Shown piece by piece: positions 1 to 5,033 of a stretch of 5,033 nt of DNA. Position 1 is the stretch's first letter, and each line of letters starts with the position of its first letter. Both the position numbers and the translations under genes were made by a program. The notes under the pieces were generated by a model. That model was given only the letters and a program-made list of their open reading frames with translations, was not told where the DNA came from and made no database searches. This DNA is from Competibacteraceae bacterium UBA2792 (GTDB taxonomy: Bacteria > Pseudomonadota > Gammaproteobacteria > Competibacterales > Competibacteraceae), in contig DEHU01000224.1 of assembly GCA_002352125.1 (NCBI GenBank), forward strand, positions 490 to 5,522. Direction: 5' to 3'.

Positions 1-434
1 TTGGTCCGGTCGTCAATCAGCCGACCCATCGCCTCGGTGTCGTGATAATCAGCAAAACGCGCCTCAATGCCGAATCGGGGCAGGGTATGGGCGAACAGGT
101 TGTAGGTGCCGCCGTACAGGGTGGAGGTAGTGACGATGTTGTCACCGATTTCGGCGATGGTCATCAGCGAGTAGGTGATCGCCGCCGAGCCGGCGGATAC
201 CGCCAGCGCGCCGACCCCGCCTTCCATTGCCGCCACTCGCTGCTCCAACACGGCGGTGGTGGGGTTCATGATCCGGGTATAGATGTTGCCCGGCACTTTC
301 AAGTCGAACAGATCGGCGCCGTGCTGGGTGTCGTCGAAGGCGTAGGAAGTGGTTTGGTAAATGGGGACCGCGACGGCCTTGGTGGTCGGTTCTGGCGTAT
401 AGCCACCGTGAATGGCGATGGTTTCGATTTTCAC
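1..434 (-). CDS. metY: O-acetylhomoserine sulfhydrylase (MetY), N-terminal part, cut by window edge
   Basis: This is a PLP-dependent enzyme of the Cys/Met metabolism family. It makes homocysteine from O-acetylhomoserine and sulfide in the cytoplasm (direct sulfhydrylation branch of methionine synthesis). About 144 of an expected 425-430 residues are present and the frame runs off the left edge without a stop. Visible motifs are AVAVPIYQTTSYAF (residues 20-33), the long LFDLKVPGNIYTRIMNPTT stretch (42-60) typical of MetY, the PLP-phosphate loop SAGSAA (80-85) and LYGGTYNLF (106-114), whose Tyr stacks on PLP in the family. The catalytic lysine lies outside the window. The start is taken as GTG at 434-432: the protein then begins VKIETIAIHGGY, matching family N-termini, there is no in-frame ATG close upstream, and GGAA (plus 444-447) lies 9 bases before it. 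It follows pgpA by 55 bases on the same strand. Cystathionine gamma-synthase is less likely because of the MetY-type insert at 40-50. Confidence 0.93.
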   Translation of the reverse strand, partial: MKIETIAIHGGYTPEPTTKAVAVPIYQTTSYAFDDTQHGADLFDLKVPGNIYTRIMNPTTAVLEQRVAAMEGGVGALAVSAGSAAITYSLMTIAEIGDNIVTTSTLYGGTYNLFAHTLPRFGIEARFADYHDTEAMGRLIDDRT

Positions 435-489
435 AGTTTCGGGTTCCGTGAGTTGCCGATGGAAGACAGGGAAAGTCTGGACGCGGAAA

Positions 490-1026
490 TCAGGAAATGT
501 CCAGTAGGACGACGCCGTAAGCCAGGCCTTGCATGCACAGCCACGCGTAACCGGCCGCCAGCAAATCGTCGAACATGATGCCGAAACCGCCGCCGATTCT
601 CTGGTCGGCCTGCCGGATTGGCCAAGGCTTGAGGATATCGAACAGCCGGAACAGGACGAAGCCGGCGAGGATCCATAGCCAGCCCGGCGGCGCGGCAATC
701 ATGGTGATAAAGTAACCGATCACCTCGTCCCAGACGATAGCGGGGTGATCGTGAACGCCGAGATCGCGAGCGGTGCGGTCGCAGACCCACACCCCTAGCG
801 CGAAGCCCGCCACGGTCAGCAGGAGATAGACCCACAGCGGCAGCGGTTGGGCCAGCAGATAGAGGGGAATCGCCGCCAGCGTGCCGAAGGTGCCGGGTGC
901 CTTGGGCGCGCAGCCGGAACCGAAGCCGAGAGCAAGAAAATGCACAGGATCGCGAAACACGCGGGCGCAGGGTTGTTCGGATTCTGCCTGCCCGATAGAA
1001 GACGAGGAGGAGTTTGACTGAGCCAT
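490..1026 (-). CDS. pgpA: Phosphatidylglycerophosphatase A (PgpA)
   Basis: PgpA is an inner-membrane enzyme that dephosphorylates phosphatidylglycerol phosphate to phosphatidylglycerol, needed for PG and cardiolipin. The family signature is complete (numbering from the GTG start described below): GFGSGCAPKAPGTFGTLAA (37-55), HDHPAIVWDEVIGYF (95-109), FRLFDILKPWPIR (129-141) and GGGFGIMFDDLLAAGYA (148-164), with the conserved acidic residues of VWDE and FDD in place. Hydrophobic segments lie near 53-86 and 105-130. The length of about 178-181 residues fits the family (E. coli about 172). The start is uncertain: ATG at 1026-1024 is used here, but an in-frame GTG at 1035-1033 adds three residues and has a weak GGA about 11 bases upstream. 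Neither has a strong ribosome binding site. The N-terminus carries a serine-rich stretch (SNSSSSS) that is probably poorly conserved. In many gammaproteobacteria pgpA directly follows thiL; here two genes separate them. Confidence 0.95.
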   Translation of the reverse strand: MAQSNSSSSSIGQAESEQPCARVFRDPVHFLALGFGSGCAPKAPGTFGTLAAIPLYLLAQPLPLWVYLLLTVAGFALGVWVCDRTARDLGVHDHPAIVWDEVIGYFITMIAAPPGWLWILAGFVLFRLFDILKPWPIRQADQRIGGGFGIMFDDLLAAGYAWLCMQGLAYGVVLLDIS

Positions 1027-1107
1027 AGGGGTCACACGTTCAAAATTCCAATCGACGAGTCCTGGAGCGGCCAGGGTTCCGCTTCTGGCAGCCGATTTCT
1101 GACAACT

Positions 1108-1542
1108 TCAGCTTTTTTTCCACAAAATCATCTGCGTGCAGCGAAATAGCGCGATTTTTCGAGCCGTTGCTTCATCGGTGACGACGGCGTCCCAAACTTG
1201 CGTGTTGCGTCCCAGGTGTTGGGCGGTGGCGATGCAGGCGACGGTGCCGCCATCCTTGGCGGTTCCAAGAAAATTGCTTTTCAGTTCGATGGTCGTGAAC
1301 GATTCCGCCCCGTCGGGCAAGTGAGCGAAGGTCGCATAGCCACAGGCCGTGTCCGCCAGTGCCACCACGCTGGCCGCATGCAGGAAATTGTTCGGTGCGA
1401 TATGCAGTTTCTTGACTTCCATCCGGCATTTCAACGTATTGAGGGCCAGCTTGACGATCTCGATGCCCAGATAGCCAGGCAGGTATTCGCTGCCGCGCTC
1501 GTTGAGAATTTCGACCGTCATATCGGAACGCAATCCACTCAT
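1108..1542 (-). CDS. PaaI-family hotdog-fold thioesterase
   Basis: A 144-residue single-domain hotdog protein, the usual size for PaaI-type acyl-CoA thioesterases, which hydrolyse acyl- or aryl-CoA esters in the cytoplasm as oligomers. The signature is APNNFLHAASVVALADTACGYAT (49-71): His55 and the Asp of LADTA (Asp64) correspond to the conserved positions of the family, Asp being the catalytic general base in E. coli PaaI. The later hotdog strands show FTTIELKSNFLGTAKDGG (82-99) and GRNTQVWDAVV (111-121). The common HGG of the family reads HAA here, a variation compatible with related LHAG-type members. The ATG start has a good ribosome binding site, AGAAGGG (plus 1549-1555), about 7 bases upstream. 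The C-terminus ends in WKKS, coded over a run of seven T on the plus strand. It follows the MFS gene by 35 bases, so co-transcription is likely. There is no sign of paa catabolic genes nearby, so the substrate is unknown. Confidence 0.88.
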   Translation of the reverse strand: MSGLRSDMTVEILNERGSEYLPGYLGIEIVKLALNTLKCRMEVKKLHIAPNNFLHAASVVALADTACGYATFAHLPDGAESFTTIELKSNFLGTAKDGGTVACIATAQHLGRNTQVWDAVVTDEATARKIALFRCTQMILWKKS

Positions 1543-1548
1543 GTCTCG

Positions 1549-1555
1549 CCCTTCT
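1549..1555 (-). promoter_or_regulatory. Ribosome binding site of the thioesterase gene
   Basis: The minus strand reads AGAAGGG with the AAGG core 7 bases before the ATG at 1542. This supports that start over the in-frame ATG at codon 8. Confidence 0.6.
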
Positions 1556-1577
1556 CTCGATCAAATCGCCAATAACA

Positions 1578-2792
1578 TCACGCTGGCGCCAAGGAGCGGG
1601 CGACGGGCGCCTCCCGGATCGGCAAATTGACCAGAGCGGCTAGCGCGGCCAAGGTCATATCGGCGTACCACATCCAGCCATAGTCGCCGAACTGGGTGAT
1701 GGCCAAGCCGCCCAAATAAGCGCCGAAAAAACCACCCAACTGGTGTGAAAGCAATGTCATCCCGAACAAGGTCGCCAGATAGCGGACCCCGAATAGCTTA
1801 CCGACGATAGCGGCGGTTGGCGGCACCGTCGCTAGCCAGGTGAAGCCCAGGCCCGCCGCAAACAGATAATAGGTCAGTTGCGTTCGCGGCATCAGCAAGT
1901 ACCAGGCAATCAGCAAGGCGCGCGAGCCGTACATGACCGCCAAGACGTACTTGCTGCGATACTTGGAGACGCACGAGCCAGCGTAAAGACTGCCGAAAAT
2001 GTTGGCCAGGCCGATGATGGCGAGCGACCAACTGGCGACGGAAGGAGGCAAGCCGCACAGATACACCTCGCCCGGCAAGTGCGTCACCAGAAAAGCGATG
2101 TGAAACCCGCAAGTAAAAAAGCCGGCGTGGAGAAGCAGATAGCTCGGATTTTTCAAGGACGCGGCGACAGCGTTCAGCACCCCTGTATCGCCTTCGGGGT
2201 GTTTGGCCGGCGCTTCCACCCGCTTCGTCAAAGCACCGGCCAGCGGCAAGGCCGCCAGCGTTATCAGCGCCATCGCCCACATCGTCCCCATCCAGCCCAC
2301 GGCCTGAATCAGTTTTTGCAGGATCGGCGCAAACACGAACTGACCGAACGAGCCGCCGGCATTGATCACTCCCGCCGCCGAGCCGTGCGCCACAGCCGGT
2401 AACCGCTGGGCCGCCGCGCCGATCAACACGGAAAAACTCCCCGCGCCCGACCCGATGGCCGTGAGCAGCCCCAGCGAGACGACCAGGCCCAATCCCGATG
2501 TCATAAAGGGGGTTATCGCGCTGCCGATGGCCATTACCACCAAGCCGCCGATGAGCACCGCATGAGGACCAAAGCGGTCGGCAAGACCTCCAGCGATGGG
2601 CTGAATCGCTCCCCAAGTGAATTGACCGATGGCGAGGGCAAGACTGATCGTCGCGATACCCAGGCCAGTCGATAGCATTAAGGGGTTCACGAACAAGCCG
2701 AGCGACTGGCGCACGCCCATAGTCACCATCAAAATCCCAGCCGCCGCCAAGGTGGCTACCAGGACATCGGGTTTTCTCAATGAATGAAACAT
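1578..2792 (-). CDS. Major facilitator superfamily transporter, probably of the YcxA/monocarboxylate-like group
   Basis: A 404-residue inner-membrane transporter with the usual 12-helix MFS layout. Hydrophobic segments fall near 10-28, 43-63, 78-96, 101-125, 137-157, 166-188, then after a hydrophilic central loop (189-213, RVEAPAKHPEGDTG) near 216-237, 252-272, 282-300, 306-328, 340-362 and 372-390. Motif A is clear between helices 2 and 3: GGLADRFGP (68-76). RQSLGLFVNPL in helix 1 and HAGFFTCGFHIAFLVTHLP (222-240) in helix 7 recall the YcxA-like and oxalate/formate-antiporter-like MFS groups from memory, many of which carry organic anions. The substrate cannot be named. The start ATG at 2792-2790 has GGGAA (plus 2801-2805) 8 bases upstream. 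It lies 75 bases after thiL and 35 bases before the thioesterase gene, so transporter and thioesterase may act together on an organic acid or its CoA ester; that is inference. Confidence 0.92.
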   Translation of the reverse strand: MFHSLRKPDVLVATLAAAGILMVTMGVRQSLGLFVNPLMLSTGLGIATISLALAIGQFTWGAIQPIAGGLADRFGPHAVLIGGLVVMAIGSAITPFMTSGLGLVVSLGLLTAIGSGAGSFSVLIGAAAQRLPAVAHGSAAGVINAGGSFGQFVFAPILQKLIQAVGWMGTMWAMALITLAALPLAGALTKRVEAPAKHPEGDTGVLNAVAASLKNPSYLLLHAGFFTCGFHIAFLVTHLPGEVYLCGLPPSVASWSLAIIGLANIFGSLYAGSCVSKYRSKYVLAVMYGSRALLIAWYLLMPRTQLTYYLFAAGLGFTWLATVPPTAAIVGKLFGVRYLATLFGMTLLSHQLGGFFGAYLGGLAITQFGDYGWMWYADMTLAALAALVNLPIREAPVARSLAPA

Positions 2793-2867
2793 AACCAGTT
2801 TTCCCGAGCTGCGGACTCTCTTGATCGAGGGGTATCGGTTTCGCCGGGAGAGGAGGGGCTGAACCCG

Positions 2868-3839
2868 TCAACCGAAGTGATCGTAGCCCAGCCGTTCCAG
2901 ATGAAAAGTGGAACCATCTGCCCGAACCAGCCGCAAGCCTGATTCTGCCGCGATGACGCCGATGCGGGTGCAACAGCAATCCCAATCTGTCGCCAACGCC
3001 TCCAGTTGCGCCGTTCGCTCCGGCGGCACGGTGAAACACAACTCGTAATCGTCGCCACTGGCCAGAGCGGTGAAGATCGCGGCATCCCGGTCGAGACTGG
3101 CGGTGAGCGCCGACGACAGCGGCAGTTGATCGACCTCCAGCCGTGCCCCGGCTGAGCTACGTTCGAGAAGGTGGCCGAGATCTTGTGCCAACCCATCGGA
3201 GATGTCGATGGCGGCGCTGGCTACGCCGCGCAACGCCAAACCTTGCGCGATGCGCGGTTCTGGCCGTTCCAGCCGCGTTTGTATGTAAGCGCGATAGGCC
3301 GCGCCCACGGTGGTTTTGCCATACGCTGCCGCCAGCGCCAGGCCGGCATCGCCCGGCGTGCCGGTGACGTAAATGCCATCTCCCGGTTTCGCTCCATCGC
3401 GGCGTAACGCCTGCCCCGGCGGCACGAAACCGTGAGCCTGGATGGTGATGACCGTGGCCGGGCCATGCGTGGTGTCGCCGCCGACGAGTTGCACGCCATA
3501 ACGATCTGCCAGTGCGAACAACCCCCGGCAAAACCGTTTCAGCCAGTTCTCGTCTGCCTCGGGCAAAGTCAGCGCCAGCGTGGCCCAGGCCGGCGTCGCG
3601 CCCATCGCCGCCAAGTCGCTCAAGTTCACTGCCAGTGCCTTGTGGCCGATTCCTTCCGGGTCGGCGCCGGCGAAAAAGTGCACGTCCGCCACCAGCGTAT
3701 CCAGGGTCACCACCAACTGCTGGTCAGGAGGCGGGAGCAGCAACGCGCAATCGTCGCCGATGCCGAGCGCCACGTCGGCGCGCTGCAACCCCTGGGCAGC
3801 GAAATAACGGTCGATGAGGGAAAATTCGGACAGGGGCAT
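2868..3839 (-). CDS. thiL: Thiamine-phosphate kinase (ThiL)
   Basis: ThiL phosphorylates thiamine monophosphate with ATP to the active cofactor thiamine diphosphate, the last step of thiamine synthesis, in the cytoplasm. The 323 residues match the family length (E. coli 325) and order. Motifs: SEFSLIDRYF (4-13), the metal/nucleotide-binding GIGDDCALL (26-34), TLDTLVADVHFF (45-56), HKALAVNLSDLAAMGATPAW (66-85), LVGGDTTHGP (118-127), KPGDGIYVTGTPGDAG (151-166), AIDISDGLAQDLGHL (210-224), SGDDYELCFTVP (261-272) and the C-terminal GYDHF (318-322). All acidic metal ligands of the family that I can place are present, so it should be active. A CCC tripeptide (288-290) is unusual but lies in a variable part. 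The ATG start puts SEF at the usual place; its ribosome binding site is weak (AAGAG about 12 bases upstream), which may mean translation depends on the preceding gene 48 bases away. No TPP riboswitch is visible upstream. Confidence 0.97.
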   Translation of the reverse strand: MPLSEFSLIDRYFAAQGLQRADVALGIGDDCALLLPPPDQQLVVTLDTLVADVHFFAGADPEGIGHKALAVNLSDLAAMGATPAWATLALTLPEADENWLKRFCRGLFALADRYGVQLVGGDTTHGPATVITIQAHGFVPPGQALRRDGAKPGDGIYVTGTPGDAGLALAAAYGKTTVGAAYRAYIQTRLERPEPRIAQGLALRGVASAAIDISDGLAQDLGHLLERSSAGARLEVDQLPLSSALTASLDRDAAIFTALASGDDYELCFTVPPERTAQLEALATDWDCCCTRIGVIAAESGLRLVRADGSTFHLERLGYDHFG

Positions 3840-3887
3840 GGGAAGACTAGGCTCTTGCCGGTTCCGTTAACGTCGAGCGGAAAACCG

Positions 3888-4274
3888 TCACGGATGCTGC
3901 AAGTCCCGCCGCGCGGTGGAAATGGTCACGGTGAAACCGGCGATGACGTCGCTGGCCGTCATCAAGACGATCAAAAAGAACGTCATGTTGGCCATCTGGC
4001 GCATCACGATCAGCTCGATCAGGGCGACGATGAACACCACCAGCGACAAGACGTGGTTGAGAATAGCGCCGGTGGAACTGCTGGTGGCGCGGTACACTTC
4101 GACGCACAGCAGGATCAAGCCCAGCACCAGCAACACGTCGCCGCCACGGAACGGCAGCGTCAGGCCGGACAGCAGCGGCAACCCGAACAGCGCCGTCTCC
4201 AGCCAACCCGGCGCGGCCAGGGCGAACAGGGTATAAATGGCAACGATAATCGCGAGCAACGGAAAACTGGCCAT
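3888..4274 (-). CDS. Small multi-pass membrane protein of unknown function
   Basis: A 128-residue, very hydrophobic protein that I cannot assign a function. It shows about four membrane segments (numbering from the upstream GTG at 4277): 5-22, 47-63, 74-93 and 97-117, with an amphipathic or weakly hydrophobic stretch near 27-42. Charged residues cluster in two places: a short loop EVYRATSSSTG (60-70) and the C-terminal tail STARRDLQHP (120-129), which suggests a cytoplasmic C-terminus by the positive-inside rule. The pattern GD-LLLVLGLILL-E--RAT followed by DVIAGFTVTISTARRD resembles, from memory, a family of conserved hypothetical membrane proteins in Proteobacteria. Two starts lie side by side, GTG (4277-4275) and ATG (4274-4272); GGAGG at plus 4282-4286 is 7 bases from the ATG but only 4 from the GTG, so ATG is preferred. 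The hydrophobic pattern makes this frame the real one against the overlapping frames on both strands. It sits between fabB and thiL. Confidence 0.82.
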   Translation of the reverse strand: MASFPLLAIIVAIYTLFALAAPGWLETALFGLPLLSGLTLPFRGGDVLLVLGLILLCVEVYRATSSSTGAILNHVLSLVVFIVALIELIVMRQMANMTFFLIVLMTASDVIAGFTVTISTARRDLQHP

Positions 4275-4281
4275 CACTTTC

Positions 4282-4286
4282 CCTCC
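4282..4286 (-). promoter_or_regulatory. Strong ribosome binding site of the small membrane protein
   Basis: On the minus strand the sequence reads TGGAGGGAAAGTGATG. The GGAGG core is 7 bases from the ATG and 4 bases from the adjacent GTG, which decides the start in favour of ATG. It is the best ribosome binding site in the window. Confidence 0.75.
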
Positions 4287-4299
4287 ACGGTAAACGATA

Positions 4300-4320
4300 A
4301 GGCCGCCTTGCCGGCGGCCT
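4300..4320 (-). terminator. Terminator-like hairpin after fabB
   Basis: A perfect 8-base-pair GC-rich stem (AGGCCGCC, plus 4300-4307, pairing with GGCGGCCT, 4313-4320) closes a 5-base loop. It begins about 15 bases past the fabB stop. In the direction of transcription it is followed by TTATCGTTTACC, a broken T-rich stretch rather than a clean T-tract, so it may terminate only part of the transcripts, or act to stabilise the 3' end of fabB mRNA. The ribosome binding site of the next gene starts 13 bases beyond it. Confidence 0.6.
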
Positions 4321-4335
4321 CACGAACCCAAAGAT

Positions 4336-5033
4336 TCAGCCCTCGAAGTGTCGGAACACCAGCGTAGCGTTGGTGCCGCCGAAACCGAAGCTGTTGGACA
4401 TCACCAGCTTGAGATCGGCATCGTCGATTCGCTGCCGGACGATGGGAAGCCCTTCCGCCGCCGGATCGAGGGTTTCGATATTGGCCGAGGCCGCGATGAA
4501 GCGATTGTCCATCATCAGCAACGAGTAGATCGCTTCGTGTACGCCTGCCGCGCCCAGCGCGTGGCCGGTCAGCGGCTTGGTGGAGCTGATCGCCGGAATC
4601 CGCTCGCCGAACAGCTCGCGAATCGCTTCCAGCTCGCGAATGTCGCCCGCCGGAGTGCTGGTGCCGTGGGTGTTGATGTAATTCACCGGCTCGTCGATCC
4701 CTTCCAGTGCCAGCTTCATGCAGCGCAGCGCTCCCTCGCCCGAGGGTTGCACCATGTCGTAACCGTCCGAGGTGGCGCCGTAGCCAACTAGTTCGGCATA
4801 GATCCGCGCGCCGCGCCGGCGGGCATGCTCCAATTCCTCCAGCACTACCACGCCACCACCGCCGGAAATCACGAACCCGTCGCGGTTAGCGTCGTAAGTG
4901 CGGGAGGCGGTTTGCGGCGTGGCGTTGTACTTGGTGGACAGTGCGCCCATGGCGTCGAACAGGTGGGTCAGGCTCCAATGCACTTCCTCGCCGCCGCCGG
5001 CGAACACGATGTCCTGCTTGTTCCACTGGATCA
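4336..5033 (-). CDS. fabB: 3-oxoacyl-ACP synthase I (FabB), C-terminal part, cut by window edge
   Basis: FabB condenses malonyl-ACP with acyl-ACP in type II fatty acid synthesis and is the enzyme that elongates the cis-3-decenoyl intermediate made by FabA, so it is needed for unsaturated fatty acids. About 231 C-terminal residues of an expected 405 are present; the frame continues off the right edge. [47 protein letters not shown] and [25 protein letters not shown] follow E. coli FabB nearly word for word, which separates it from FabF. Catalytic His of [11 protein letters not shown] is coded at plus 4666-4668; the Lys and His of [13 protein letters not shown] are at 4576-4578 and 4561-4563. 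The nucleophilic Cys lies outside the window. The end, [22 protein letters not shown], is complete, so the gene is not truncated at its 3' end. In many gammaproteobacteria fabA lies just upstream of fabB; that would be beyond the right edge. Confidence 0.96.
   Translation of the reverse strand, partial: IQWNKQDIVFAGGGEEVHWSLTHLFDAMGALSTKYNATPQTASRTYDANRDGFVISGGGGVVVLEELEHARRRGARIYAELVGYGATSDGYDMVQPSGEGALRCMKLALEGIDEPVNYINTHGTSTPAGDIRELEAIRELFGERIPAISSTKPLTGHALGAAGVHEAIYSLLMMDNRFIAASANIETLDPAAEGLPIVRQRIDDADLKLVMSNSFGFGGTNATLVFRHFEG

Noticed and set aside
42..578. A 178-codon open frame on the plus strand, antisense to metY and the end of pgpA.
   Set aside because: It is a shadow of metY and pgpA, which match their families residue by residue.
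1061..1075. Short hairpin CCTGG-AGCGG-CCAGG between the thioesterase gene and pgpA.
   Set aside because: Only five base pairs with no T-tract on either side; common by chance in GC-rich DNA.
2793..2867. GATACC-like string in the gap after thiL, considered as part of a TPP riboswitch.
   Set aside because: The conserved THI-box segments (CTGAGA and the GAACCTGAT part) are missing, and the element would precede a transporter gene after thiL with no supporting helices.
1798..3039. A 413-codon minus-strand frame overlapping the MFS transporter and the end of thiL.
   Set aside because: Low-complexity Arg/Gly-rich product in an alternative frame; the MFS frame has the helices and motif A, and the ThiL frame has GYDHF at its end.
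3432..4367. A 311-codon open frame on the plus strand, antisense to thiL, the membrane gene and the end of fabB.
   Set aside because: Its product is rich in Gln, Arg, His and Gly without domain-like pattern, as expected of the reverse strand of GC-rich genes, and it lies across three genes with clear homology or hydrophobic pattern.
4612..4641. 12-base direct repeat CAGCTCGCGAAT inside fabB.
   Set aside because: It encodes the repeated IREL of [11 protein letters not shown], an ordinary helix in this part of FabB; no sign of slippage or a mobile element.
4336..5033. Possibility that the synthase is FabF or a polyketide/secondary-metabolism ketosynthase.
   Set aside because: The sequence follows FabB closely through GKQD-type, [11 protein letters not shown] and [14 protein letters not shown] segments, and the neighbours are housekeeping genes with no biosynthetic cluster.

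Overview
This window looks like chromosomal core-genome DNA from a GC-rich gammaproteobacterium. The main pointer is a 3-oxoacyl-ACP synthase that reads as FabB (not FabF), together with ThiL and PgpA sequences that follow the gammaproteobacterial versions closely. No genus can be fixed from the sequence alone.

All seven genes lie on the minus strand, so transcription runs from high to low coordinates. In that order they are: the C-terminal half of fabB (cut by the right window edge); a rho-independent-terminator-like hairpin; a small multi-pass membrane protein of unknown function; thiL (thiamine-phosphate kinase); an MFS transporter; a PaaI-type hotdog thioesterase; pgpA (phosphatidylglycerophosphatase A); and the N-terminal third of metY (O-acetylhomoserine sulfhydrylase, cut by the left window edge). 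Gaps between genes are 35 to 81 bases, and no gap exceeds 300 bases. No RNA gene, mobile element, CRISPR array or long repeat was seen.

The functions cover housekeeping metabolism: unsaturated fatty acid synthesis (FabB), phospholipid head-group maturation (PgpA), thiamine diphosphate synthesis (ThiL) and sulfur assimilation into homocysteine (MetY). A transporter and an acyl-CoA-type thioesterase sit between thiL and pgpA, two genes that are neighbours in many gammaproteobacteria. The close same-strand packing allows one or two polycistronic units, the likeliest break being the hairpin after fabB, but no convincing promoter was found.

I looked for an undescribed system and did not find a strong candidate. 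The least explained items are the small membrane protein between fabB and thiL and the two-gene insertion between thiL and pgpA.
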